DNA from: an uncultured Cyclobacteriaceae bacterium
GTDB taxonomy: Bacteria; Bacteroidota; Bacteroidia; Cytophagales; Cyclobacteriaceae
Length of the DNA: 49,644 nt
Direction of reading: 5' to 3'
NCBI GenBank assembly: GCA_947492745.1
Contig: CANLOE010000049.1
Location: 1-49,644 of the forward strand
In this document: positions 38,601 to 46,099 of the stretch, one piece after another
Position numbering within the stretch: the first letter of the stretch is position 1
Layout: each line of letters starts with the position of its first letter
Translations under genes and position numbers: made by a program
The notes under the pieces: generated by a model
Told to the model about the DNA's origin: nothing
What the model saw: only the letters and a program-made list of their open reading frames with translations
Database searches by the model: none

Positions 38601-40188
38601 CAAAAAACAGTTTGAACTCAGCAATCATCTGGGCAATGTACTTTCCGTTGTGACCGACAACATCCACATGAGTATCGACAGTACTTGGGCTACGGTACTG
38701 AATACCTCGGATTATTACCCTTTCGGTTTGGAGATGGCAGGTCGCACGGTCACGGACGATAGGGAGTATCGTTACGGATTTAACGGGATGGAGAAGGATG
38801 ATGAAGTGAAAGGTAGGGGAGCTTCTTATGACTTTGGGGCCAGAATTCATGATCCGAAAATCGGAAAATTCCTGTCCGTTGATCCGATGGCTCCAAACTT
38901 TCCCGGGATTACACCTTATGCTTTTGCTGCCAATACTCCTATAGCGGCGATTGATAAAAATGGTGAGTTTGCACAGATTATCATCAAATATGGTATTGAT
39001 GTAGGGATCAATATTGCGACACAGATGATGATGTCCTATATGTTCAATGATGAAGTGAATAGCCTTGAGGAAGCTTGGAGCGAGGTCAGTTTGTGGCAGG
39101 CCTTCGGTGAGGGTATCGTAGATCAAATCGGGTCGAAAAAAATCCGTATGGCTGCAAACGCTACAATGGGAATTTTCTCCTATATCGATCAGGTAGGATT
39201 AGAGGAGGCAACTTTTGAAGGAGCCTTGATGGCGGGAGGAATGGGGCTTTTGGAACCTCTGATAGGAGACGCATTTGCAAAATACGGCACCAAAGCAGTA
39301 GCAAGAGGACTAAAAAAATTGGGTGTAGATTCAAGACAGATTTATAAATGGACCAATGAGTTTGCTTGTTTCGCAGCAGGAACGATGATATCGACTTCTT
39401 CGGGTTATGTTTCTATAGAGAATATAAAGGTCGGTGATGAGGTGCTGTCCTTCGATGAGGAAGCGGGAGTGTTTGTAAATGAAAAAGTTCTAACAACATT
39501 TCGCAAAATAACAGGGAAAATCGGAGAGCTGATTTTGAGCAGTGGAGATACCCTATACGTTACAGAAGAGCATCCATTCTACCTTCAGGACGATTGGGTA
39601 GCAGCCAAGAACCTGAAGTCCGGTGACTTACTGGCTTCGTCAAAGGATGATGTTCTGGTGAAAGAGATAAAATGGTTGGACAGGACAACTGCCGTTTATA
39701 ACTTTGAAGTCAGTAATACACATACCTATTGTGTAGGTAGCAGTTCTGTAGTAGTACATAACTTATGCGCTCATTTACAATATAATTCCACCAATTTCGG
39801 TAACTATGCAAGAAAGGCGCTTCGAGAATCGTTCGGTAAGGGAGCAAAAGGGTTTGAGGCACATCATTTGATTCCCGTTAACTTTGCCAAAAGCAACCGC
39901 ATGGTACAAAGGGCCATTCATGGAGGTTTCGGCTTCAATACTTCAAAAGTCAACGGAAAACTATTGAAGATGTGGGACCATAGAGGTGGTGGTTCCAATA
40001 TCTATAGCCATGCCTACTATGATAAGTATGTCAAGCAGCAGCTGGACGAGATAAAAGGAATATGGGATGGGACGGATGCGCACGCTGCTGAGTTGATGGA
40101 AGGACTGGCTAAAGATATGGACGAAGTTATCGATACCATGCCGAAAGGCTCGAATCTGGATGACTATTTCAAGGACTTATTAGATTAA
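32671..40188 (+). CDS. RHS-repeat polymorphic toxin: HINT domain plus C-terminal AHH nuclease
   Basis: 2505 residues. A signal or membrane segment near 23-45 (MLLHLLLGVMFMGFTLSAL) follows a polar start. An N-terminal Bacteroidota RHS-associated region (about 330-560, LEESRYDFEGRQATT and GAGFYYSPANRLG) comes before a cysteine-rich middle. YD repeats begin near 1440 (YRYNSLNQLVEQTTPDGGTT, YDDLGRVTETG, YNYDPNGNL, YSYDAIGNMIEDRG). The RHS core is at about 2014-2098 (DYYPFGLEMAG, YGFNGMEKDDE, YDFGARIHDPKIGKFLSVDP). A helical linker leads to a HINT domain (2233-2364: CFAAGTMIST at its start, HPFYL, then NTHTYCVGSSSVVVHN), expected to self-cleave. The tip (2365-2505) has the AHH motif at 2397-2399 (FEAHHLIPVNFA), an HNH/endonuclease VII-like nuclease. 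The tip DNA looks AT-richer than the shell. An immunity gene follows after 19 bp. Confidence 0.92.
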   Translation: MNANNSSIMIVPKTKDPSGSKRNMLLHLLLGVMFMGFTLSALKSSATTPVHGSTMSAHQNDTIPEAMKLSREGRLPLPAYERSFTLSDLVEDDLQQVFQAPPCLIGNYYLAFQWEYDLGDRDTEQIWDFGADIVLQDATGVLWQQKAGLNSTEQIFISTVFHDDALTCAPDIQFSMSDKVATGPVPEDNIFLKILLYKADHAPFDPDVLPNLSYQLAATSTIASWSYSGDSFEEFDLEWVFIADYENFTSTDAEDAFAFKEAVRISTTGLNHIQLTQYPKGSLWYRIRAIGFDVDHPEHRILGKWAYGNGRPLSVRNPELSRNWQEQTLYSEEGKYKKIMQYYDGTLRLRQTLTNLSTFNITMLEESRYDFEGRQATTTLPSPIITNSLGYVPDSHEYDTQDPTVQANTSETRQKFHYDNRNLENSTVSDRSGAGFYYSPANRLGAIHRNYLPDAEGYVYLQTSYTNDGKGRVSKQSGVGEAFRQDGDHTSRYYYGAAAPTELVRLFGTDVGDATHYKKSMVVDPNGQVSVTYLDQAGKMIATALAGDPPNNVEALESYKNLNSTPTTIDLSGKNTFSDGRSSIAHKLMNVSPNTNHTFTYDLSALGVELGDIGCQTCTFDLRIVLTDTDGRPLDLSAASGNESTTGKEYLREGITAASCSSTSTENISFTVLLQEIGDYTLTKTLTTREPSYEQMSSIVLRSDSLRTALTTIVNTYTIDSVACEICTDCPEAEDAINEAIEEVSQQDCENIYNRIVQYFQDSYGNVGETPYVVPQDSIDNHPLYCQYELCIKDKKSSIFQKQVARYANWTTALSAGYDDLIGSDPFFNDSQLSGAAHKGSMQNRLNDLLVGTIAYDSDGDNVPNGSNTFRGTLAEVTNPGNTAYYIDDRGNPDAANGKHILYYDLMERRPTMDAATYADELDRQRWALYKSFYFEAKRKTTLAIPAYSGCPAAKEELETSENLPQTPEGIRTWGEDNGLFVPVSNEVIEMTLANLAFNCGATISTADSTAIGNYLETYFNSNENNFFRLILRQDLQSSTELRAINALLAPYGCALEDIAQDDPLVCEEEANNLVVNPELDQNGSTACLPSDINAACYEGWKVATGTPNTDTGGGSGRVFLWAFPGEEDSEAIRGSFKEALVPGEKYELCLKYEIFVDGATYTSPTVDEVYFQLSRRDAFLNATGAQATLTNRAIASRGGLQDRDTLGLRGSSRVGAAVRMAPVPNCYLPGPRFPDPVLAEGQTVPSPYVWRQRNSTNVGVFKDTCIVFTPTEASTFFFLSTMSCTAGTFQAINVKDISVRRILPQPNGIIFEGQYVCLNYDTTATFFSNYSYQVDWDREVAECQARATQEKDVLVSYAIESFLDEATSNYYNSYAASCIRKTDEKLSYSYAQKEYHYTLYYYDQSGQLVQTVPPKGVKPLSTTQVNAILAGTSSTDPSHELETKYRYNSLNQLVEQTTPDGGTTRFWYDRLGGLRLSRNAQQALEDQYAYSKYDDLGRVTETGEMTTTERLSDLMALMEDNPDFPEASTYSAREIVRTYYDLPDLSITPEFTQEQVRNRVSWVEKIDEPGLSNSDTIATYYSYDVHGNVASLLQKLPELEAKRTDYRYDQVSGNVNYVMYQYGESDQMIHRYNYDADNRIQEIYTSTDGFIWDKDAFYFYYLHGPMARTHLGQYNVQGIDYYYTLQGWLKGVNMPFEGDLFRDGGNGSSIGKDAFSYALGYYKGDYTPINTVVPLTDTRDKLWERHRSNSAHDGLYNGNISWMVTDLPSLGQPTGQREKGMQGMLYQYDQLNRIRSAKSLDTYTAAQGFAARAGSANKAYDTDYNYDPNGNLITLGRRNENAALEDDFDYRYYTGTNRLMNIAGNTIRNYSYDAIGNMIEDRGEGFDVLWTSYGKVDEVNKADGTNIDFRYDGMGRRITKIVEGPSGAVRTHYVRDAQGNVLAIYQDGKLSEQPIYGGQRLGMSRGRNPVGTRRLGKKQFELSNHLGNVLSVVTDNIHMSIDSTWATVLNTSDYYPFGLEMAGRTVTDDREYRYGFNGMEKDDEVKGRGASYDFGARIHDPKIGKFLSVDPMAPNFPGITPYAFAANTPIAAIDKNGEFAQIIIKYGIDVGINIATQMMMSYMFNDEVNSLEEAWSEVSLWQAFGEGIVDQIGSKKIRMAANATMGIFSYIDQVGLEEATFEGALMAGGMGLLEPLIGDAFAKYGTKAVARGLKKLGVDSRQIYKWTNEFACFAAGTMISTSSGYVSIENIKVGDEVLSFDEEAGVFVNEKVLTTFRKITGKIGELILSSGDTLYVTEEHPFYLQDDWVAAKNLKSGDLLASSKDDVLVKEIKWLDRTTAVYNFEVSNTHTYCVGSSSVVVHNLCAHLQYNSTNFGNYARKALRESFGKGAKGFEAHHLIPVNFAKSNRMVQRAIHGGFGFNTSKVNGKLLKMWDHRGGGSNIYSHAYYDKYVKQQLDEIKGIWDGTDAHAAELMEGLAKDMDEVIDTMPKGSNLDDYFKDLLD

Positions 40189-40207
40189 TGTTATCAAGAA
40201 ATTGCAT

Positions 40208-40861
40208 ATGTTTTATATACTGGATATCAATGTTGATGAAAAGGCAGGTGCGACCCCTGTTATCGAATACAATTTCAAAAAGCAACAAGGGGAAATGGAA
40301 GAACCCGCTCTGTCAACTACAGAACGACCGACGGAGGGAATAACCCTACCTTTCTTTAGATTGGTGGAAAATGCAACATTAAACGATGTTTTAAGCGGTT
40401 TTGAAATATCTTCTTCTAGGGGATTGTTCGTCAACCAAAAGTTTAGGGAAATAGTCCTGTCACTACAGATGGGGCAAGTGTATTTTCATCCCTTAAATCT
40501 TGAAAGTGCCAGCGGTCAGACAATCGATGACTATTACTACATGCAAGTAGTTCAGCAGAATGCATTGGTCGATTATGGGAACAGTTTGTTTAAAATTGTT
40601 AAGCTCTTAAAGGAGATTGGCGAACTTAAAGTAAGTTCTGGGCAGGAGTTTGTTCTAAAGAGCAGGGACCTTATCAAGGAGAGGAAGAAGTTGAAGCCTA
40701 AGCAGATTCAACTTAATACCGGTGATGAAGTTATGGACCTCTTTTTTCTGAAAAACAGTGGCCTGCCCGATTTTATTTTGACAGAAAGGGGAAAATCTGT
40801 CTTGGCCAACGCAGGAATCTCTGGGATAAGTTTTAAGCCTATTCCCGAAATCATTGCTTGA
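40208..40861 (+). CDS. Imm11-like immunity protein for the AHH toxin
   Basis: 217 residues from ATG 40208. A TTG two codons earlier is possible but less likely. The sequence ITLPFFRLVENATLNDVLSG, LFVNQKFREIVLSLQMGQVY, FHPLNL, then DDYYYMQVV and FILTERGKSVLANAGISGIS follows the layout of the Imm11/DUF1629 family: a binding region, a 'P.....DYY' middle, and a C-terminal 'SE/TERxKxxLxxAGxxGxxFxPL' motif. It is cytoplasmic with no signal peptide. It sits 19 bp after the toxin gene, the standard place for a cognate antidote. Direct binding to the AHH nuclease is inferred from position and family. Confidence 0.8.
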   Translation: MFYILDINVDEKAGATPVIEYNFKKQQGEMEEPALSTTERPTEGITLPFFRLVENATLNDVLSGFEISSSRGLFVNQKFREIVLSLQMGQVYFHPLNLESASGQTIDDYYYMQVVQQNALVDYGNSLFKIVKLLKEIGELKVSSGQEFVLKSRDLIKERKKLKPKQIQLNTGDEVMDLFFLKNSGLPDFILTERGKSVLANAGISGISFKPIPEIIA

Positions 40862-40948
40862 CCGTTTGCCATCCCTTGAATGAGGTCGGGCTGCTGGCCA
40901 ATGCTATCTAGGAAAACAATGGAAAAGGAGACTGGAGATATTGTATAA

Positions 40949-41110
40949 TTAGCAAAGCAAACACAGACCGATTTGCTAAGCGACAGAAAAGACTTGATTT
41001 CTATAAATGTTCCTAGCCATATTGAGTATTTTAAAGTTAACTCAATACTGGAAAAAGGACTAGAGACGAATCGATGGGATTTTCGTGAAGCTTGTTTGGG
41101 GTGGAAATAG
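40949..41110 (+). pseudogene. Possible remnant of a coding region after the immunity gene
   Basis: A 53-codon frame with no ATG encodes a protein-like string (TDLLSDRKDLISINVPSHIE, YFKVNSILEKG, RWDFREACLGWK) and ends at TAG 41108-41110. It may be the tail of a second immunity gene or toxin cassette that lost its front. This is weak evidence. Confidence 0.25.
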
Positions 41111-41178
41111 TGTTATTTCGTAGATGAAGTTTTAAATCAACTGGTCATTACATAACCGATACGGTTCAAAGCTTTAAT

Positions 41179-41212
41179 AAAAAAGGTTCAGGCACATGCT
41201 TGAACCTTTTTT
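41179..41212. terminator. Bidirectional intrinsic terminator closing the toxin locus
   Basis: AAAAAAGGTTCA-(10 nt)-TGAACCTTTTTT, a perfect 12-bp stem with A-run and T-run on either side. Confidence 0.88.
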
Positions 41213-42218
41213 ATACTACCGGAATAAGAAAAAAACTCATGCTTTATTCTGCAATGATATCTTCCATAAAAAGAAAATACGGCTTTAAAAAACCTCTTTG
41301 TAATAAATATCGGTTTCTGTGAGTAATTACCAAAAAAAAAGACGCGTATCCGCCCGGTTACAAATGCGTTGGTCAATAACACCGATAGTTGAAAAATGTA
41401 CTGCTCTTTCAGTAAAAAACCGAAGAATTTCATAAAGGTTCATGTACTGGATTAAGCGTAGGTTAAGAATGGATAGCTGTAGCCGATTACTGTGCTTGAA
41501 GCCAAGTCTAAAATGCATAAGAGTAGATAGGTATACGAATTAGTTGCAGTCAGTGGCACGTCTGTGAAATACAAATGCATCAACCTATTCTACTCATTTT
41601 CAGTAAAAATAGACTTTTTTTTGTAAGGACCTGAAATTAGCGAGAAGTATACTCTCTTTTGGAGCATTGATTTCACTCAAAAACATCTCTTTGTATTTTG
41701 AATGGAAGTCTACAACTTTTACCATTAAAGAAAACGTGTAATTCTACCAAAACTGCATCGCAAAACAATAGCAAGTTGACAAAAAAACGCTTATCGATTC
41801 GATAAGCTTTCGAAAAAAGCAAGTAAAGGATTTAGCCGATGAAACGTTATCTTAAGAGGTTGAAAAATAAATTTTTTAGTAAAAAAATGAATGTAAGTTT
41901 CATTTGTATAAATGATTTTTTTAGAAATTTCATTCATTTTTTTGCCAATAGTTCACTAACCTACCTTCATGTCTGAGGCGTGAAAATCGGTGGTTTTTCA
42001 CAAAGGATTGATAGTCAGATTGTAAGTAAAATGAAGGATGATCGTGCCATTCGATTTTTGACGTTCAGCTATTTCATGTGCTGTTGTAGGTTTGATGTTG
42101 ATTGCTGTTTTCTATTTTGTGTTGATTATAAGATATTTACAGTTATAACAATACCATTAACAATCATATATTATATATGATTATAACTCAAATAACAACA
42201 GTCAAAAACCATCAATTT
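41213..42218. other. 1-kb AT-rich gene-free stretch
   Basis: No credible gene was seen on either strand. It contains a hairpin GCTTATCG-ATT-CGATAAGC at 41789-41807. It also has a 13-bp inverted repeat AAAAAAATGAATG (41881-41893) / CATTCATTTTTTT (41931-41943) with a 37-base loop. It does not contain repeat families A-D. It is presumably the regulatory region of the surface-protein gene at 42219. Confidence 0.45.
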
Positions 42219-45200
42219 ATGAAGAATTTTATGATTCTTGTACTGCTTTTTTTCAGTGTCACCCTTATGGCACAGGAAAAGGAGTACACTCCCGAAAAAG
42301 GAAAACTTTACAAAAGTGAAGTAGTGCCTGTCCCTTTTCATTATGACAAGGTCACTACAGTTTATCGAGCAGAGGCCAAAGGCACCTCTTGGAAAATGGA
42401 CAAATGGTCACCGTCTACAACTGCCAACGTTCTGTTTTCCACAAAAAACTATGCGGACAATGATAACAATCTTTTGGCCGGTCCCGAGATTCAGCTTCCC
42501 CATCTGACTCAAAAAGGCGATCGTCTGAACCTTTACCTAAAGGAGTATTATCAGCTGGAAAGCTATTATGATGAAGGTGTGGTACAGGTCTCTACCGACC
42601 AAGGTAAAACATGGGACGTGGTTTCTTCCCGTTCCGGTGAGAGCGATGCCCGCACGACCATTATCAATCTGAGTGCTTATGCGGGACAGTCCATCCGCTT
42701 GGGTTTTCTATTGAAAGCCGATGCCTCCCACCATTTTGAAGGCTGGACCGTTCAGGACCTGTACATACAGCAGGACCGCTTGCCCATAGTGGCTTCTCAA
42801 AGTGTCAGAGCTACCTTCGAAGGAAAAAGCACTCAAGGAGCTTTTGGAGCTGCGAAGCGCTTGGCGAATTTGAACGGTACCCTAACGGGGCTGGACGACC
42901 AAAAATTCCCCAGATTTATCTTTGCTACCTTCAAGGTCAATGATGGTGCTACCCCCTTATTGAACCTGACCGAAGCTGAGGTATCCGTTTGTGAGACCAT
43001 CAAGGACAGTGTGGATATCGTCAAAAATGTAGTGAAGGACGATACCTACAAATTGTTCTCTTCAGGCAATAATACCTCGGCAAGGCCCGTGGATATCGTT
43101 TTTCTGATGGACAATAGTGGAAGTATGGGAGACGAGCAGGCTGCGGTGGCGGCTAATTTGAGCGACTTTGTAACTGACCTTGATAGCCGAGGTCTTGATT
43201 ATCGACTGGGCCTGTGCCGATTTGGGCAGAGCGCCAATGGAGGCAATCCTATTTTTCACAATAGTGCAGCCTTCTATAGCGACCCCACCGAATTTATCAA
43301 TGTATGGAACACCATCAACACGGTAAACGGCGGATTCGAACCCTCTTGGGATGCCATGGTATTCTCGACCCAGCAGTATTTCTTTAGAGCAGGTGCACAG
43401 AAGATTTTCATCCACATTACGGATGAGGACATGACAGGTAATAACCTTAACGGAAGTGTGAATCAGGATAAAGATGTAGTCATCAACACGTTGGCAGCAG
43501 CAGGCATCAGCCTATATACACTCACCAATGATGGTAATGCTTCTTTCCAGACCAATTTTGGAGACATCGCACGAGCCACAGGGGGAGAGATTTTTAATAT
43601 TCTAGACCCCTTCAATGACATACTCGATGATATCGGGACAAGTATAGACAATACCTATACGCTACGTTATACTCCTACGAGTCCCAAGTTCGACGGACTG
43701 CTTCGTGAGGTCGATATCAAAATCGATGTCAATGGAATGAACCTAGTATTGGAAGGCGACTATCGCCCCGGTGCTGCACCAGTGGTCGTTCGTACGGATG
43801 CTACTTTGGCCTTGAGTGATAAAGGGCAGGACGAAAAAACGGCTATTACCATTTCGGCCAATGCTATTGATCGTTTGGCTCCTTACACTACTGGTTTGAC
43901 ACTATTTTACAGAAAATCAGGTACATCGGATACTTACAAACAACTAGCTATGGGTAAATCAGGGACAGGAACGGTCACCTCTTTATGGACTGCCATCATT
44001 CCAGACAATGATGTTCTACCTCCTGGTATGGAGTACTACATACGTGCAACAGATGGACAAAGTACGATAACCGCTCCAGAATTTATCGACCAGCCCGGTT
44101 ATCCTTGGTCTTTTGCCGTGCTGCCCAATCAACCGCCGGAAGTGCGTAACTTGACCAATGTAGTCAATCTGAAAATAGGGGACCCGATTAATTTTGAGGT
44201 AGAGGCCATCGATAATACCAATAATGTAGCACAGGTATTTGTGAACGTACGTACCATTGATGATATCAACTTTGTGCAGTATCCCATGATACCGGCCGGA
44301 GGGAACTTGTATACCTTGAACACACTTCTTCTAAAACAAAGTATAACGGAATACTATTTTCAGGCTACAGATGATTTTGGTGTCACCTCTTTTGATGGGA
44401 CTGAACTTAACCCCTACACCCTGACGAGCGATTCGCCCTTTCCTACCACCACTCCTTTATTTTCACATACCATCAATCTTGCCGGTATAGACTTTACGAT
44501 CGGCGGCTTTTTTTCGGTAGCGGCCAAAATAGGGAATGACCCTTTAGCTGTAGGTGATGTCATCGTCGCATTTTACGAAGATGCAGGTGTAGAGCGAATC
44601 GCCGGTTCCTATACCTGGTTGAGCCAGCCTTCAGGTTTTGGTTCTTTCATAGTGTCCGGAGATGATCCTGGTACGCCCGAGAAGGAAGGTTATGCGACCG
44701 GTGAGTCGTTCATTTTTAAATTATTTAAAAAAGACGAAGAAAAACTCTATGATTTCGAGGCCACTTACTTACCCTCCTCTCCGAATACTACTTATGCTGA
44801 TGGAGGTAGTACCAATGTAGGGGCACTGCAGGCTTATTATCAGCAAGCTATTTCGGTGAGAAATGGCCTCAATCTATGGTCTACTTACTTGGCTCCAAAG
44901 GATCCTTCTATTTCAGTAATGATGGCCAATGAATCCAATGTACAGTTTCTGACAGATATCAATAGAGACCGTTGGTTTCCTACAGGTACAGGTACACTGA
45001 CCACGCATACTACAGGCTATGGTTATGAACTGGGAGCAGCTATTGATGATGTGATAGAAGTGGAGGGGAGTAAACTTGATTTGACGCAATTGACTTTAAG
45101 TCTGAATGCCAATCCGCAACGTACTCTGATCGGTTGCCCTTACGAAGCGCCAGAGAATGTAGAAGCTGTATTTGCCAATTATACATCGTCCGTTTTTTCT

Positions 45201-46004
45201 GTAGACCGCTATGTCAATGATGGGGCAGGAGGAATTATCATTGAGACCTATTCGCCCATGTTCGATCTCAATCAATGGTCCAATAAGAACATGGAACCGG
45301 GACAGGCCTATTATGTTTCTGCATCAGTAGCGGAACCTAATTTCATGTATCCTGCACCTGCCGGTCCTTTCTCAAGAAGGGCAAACAGAGTAAGTAAGGT
45401 ACAGCACCCTATCCAACAAAAAATCCAATCTATCGACCATTATATGAACCTGATGCTTCCTTTGGAGGCATGGGAAACAGTCCCAAAAGTGGGTAGTGAA
45501 GTCCATGCTTTCCATCAAGACGGTACAGTACTGGGCAGTGCTTCGGTATTGGAGTCCGGTGTACTATTGACCTTGGACGGAGCCACTATTCAAGAAGGTG
45601 AAGTATTCGAATTGAGATTGAAGGAAGAAGGTAAGGAAAGTGTCGTCCTTATCGACCGCTGGTCCCAAGGAGATGGTACCTACCATAACCTTCGCTTTGC
45701 CGTTGCGGCTGGGGTAGAGACCCTAGTTTCGGATTCATGGGAAAGCCGAGTATTGGCCTACCCCAATCCAGCCAAAGAGGAACTGACAGTTCGTTTTGAG
45801 CTTGAAAAGGAAGCTAACATAAGTCTGCAATTGACGGACCTTCAAGGGCGTTCGGTACAGCCCAGCATGAACAAAAACTTTGTAAAAGGGGCCGCTCAGT
45901 TGAAAATCAATACCTCATCCTTAGGTCAGGGAATCTATCTTCTCCAAGTACAAAAAGGAACTGAAATATCCGTGAAAAAAATACTGATCAATGAGTTACG
46001 TTGA
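42219..46004 (+). CDS. VWA-domain surface protein with T9SS sorting domain
   Basis: 1261 residues from ATG 42219. That start gives a clean signal peptide (KNFMILVLLFFSVTLMAQ); the open frame before it adds 14 residues without function. A jelly-roll-like domain (about 30-190, LLAGPEIQLPHLTQKGDRL, FEGWTVQDLYI) is followed by a von Willebrand A domain from about 287, with the metal-site motif FLMDNSGSM (D298, S300, S302) and FIHITDEDM. Further beta-sandwich domains follow (SANAIDRLAPYTTGLTLFYR, YYFQATDDFG). The C-terminus is a T9SS type A sorting domain (AYPNPAKEELTVRFEL, LQGRSV, LGQGIYLLQVQKG). It is probably an adhesin or matrix-binding surface protein. A strong terminator follows. Confidence 0.88.
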   Translation: MKNFMILVLLFFSVTLMAQEKEYTPEKGKLYKSEVVPVPFHYDKVTTVYRAEAKGTSWKMDKWSPSTTANVLFSTKNYADNDNNLLAGPEIQLPHLTQKGDRLNLYLKEYYQLESYYDEGVVQVSTDQGKTWDVVSSRSGESDARTTIINLSAYAGQSIRLGFLLKADASHHFEGWTVQDLYIQQDRLPIVASQSVRATFEGKSTQGAFGAAKRLANLNGTLTGLDDQKFPRFIFATFKVNDGATPLLNLTEAEVSVCETIKDSVDIVKNVVKDDTYKLFSSGNNTSARPVDIVFLMDNSGSMGDEQAAVAANLSDFVTDLDSRGLDYRLGLCRFGQSANGGNPIFHNSAAFYSDPTEFINVWNTINTVNGGFEPSWDAMVFSTQQYFFRAGAQKIFIHITDEDMTGNNLNGSVNQDKDVVINTLAAAGISLYTLTNDGNASFQTNFGDIARATGGEIFNILDPFNDILDDIGTSIDNTYTLRYTPTSPKFDGLLREVDIKIDVNGMNLVLEGDYRPGAAPVVVRTDATLALSDKGQDEKTAITISANAIDRLAPYTTGLTLFYRKSGTSDTYKQLAMGKSGTGTVTSLWTAIIPDNDVLPPGMEYYIRATDGQSTITAPEFIDQPGYPWSFAVLPNQPPEVRNLTNVVNLKIGDPINFEVEAIDNTNNVAQVFVNVRTIDDINFVQYPMIPAGGNLYTLNTLLLKQSITEYYFQATDDFGVTSFDGTELNPYTLTSDSPFPTTTPLFSHTINLAGIDFTIGGFFSVAAKIGNDPLAVGDVIVAFYEDAGVERIAGSYTWLSQPSGFGSFIVSGDDPGTPEKEGYATGESFIFKLFKKDEEKLYDFEATYLPSSPNTTYADGGSTNVGALQAYYQQAISVRNGLNLWSTYLAPKDPSISVMMANESNVQFLTDINRDRWFPTGTGTLTTHTTGYGYELGAAIDDVIEVEGSKLDLTQLTLSLNANPQRTLIGCPYEAPENVEAVFANYTSSVFSVDRYVNDGAGGIIIETYSPMFDLNQWSNKNMEPGQAYYVSASVAEPNFMYPAPAGPFSRRANRVSKVQHPIQQKIQSIDHYMNLMLPLEAWETVPKVGSEVHAFHQDGTVLGSASVLESGVLLTLDGATIQEGEVFELRLKEEGKESVVLIDRWSQGDGTYHNLRFAVAAGVETLVSDSWESRVLAYPNPAKEELTVRFELEKEANISLQLTDLQGRSVQPSMNKNFVKGAAQLKINTSSLGQGIYLLQVQKGTEISVKKILINELR

Positions 46005-46034
46005 TTGAAAATCACGTATAAACAATAACTAATG

Positions 46035-46078
46035 AGTTTCACCCATGAGGAGGTCTTTTCTCATGGGTGAAACTTTTA
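46035..46078 (+). terminator. Terminator after the VWA protein gene
   Basis: AGTTTCACCCATGAG-(10 nt)-CTCATGGGTGAAACT, a perfect 15-bp stem followed by TTTT. It ends just before the LRR gene. Confidence 0.88.
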
Positions 46079-46099
46079 CCTTATTTGACCAATGACAAC

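Noticed and set aside
38521-39126. Long antisense frame (201 codons) inside the RHS gene
   Set aside because: It is the shadow of the RHS core on the other strand, with no start context and no protein family.
41188-41433. 81-codon minus-strand frame past the toxin terminator
   Set aside because: It ends in the terminator hairpin, and its low-complexity, Phe-rich composition is typical of translated AT-rich DNA.
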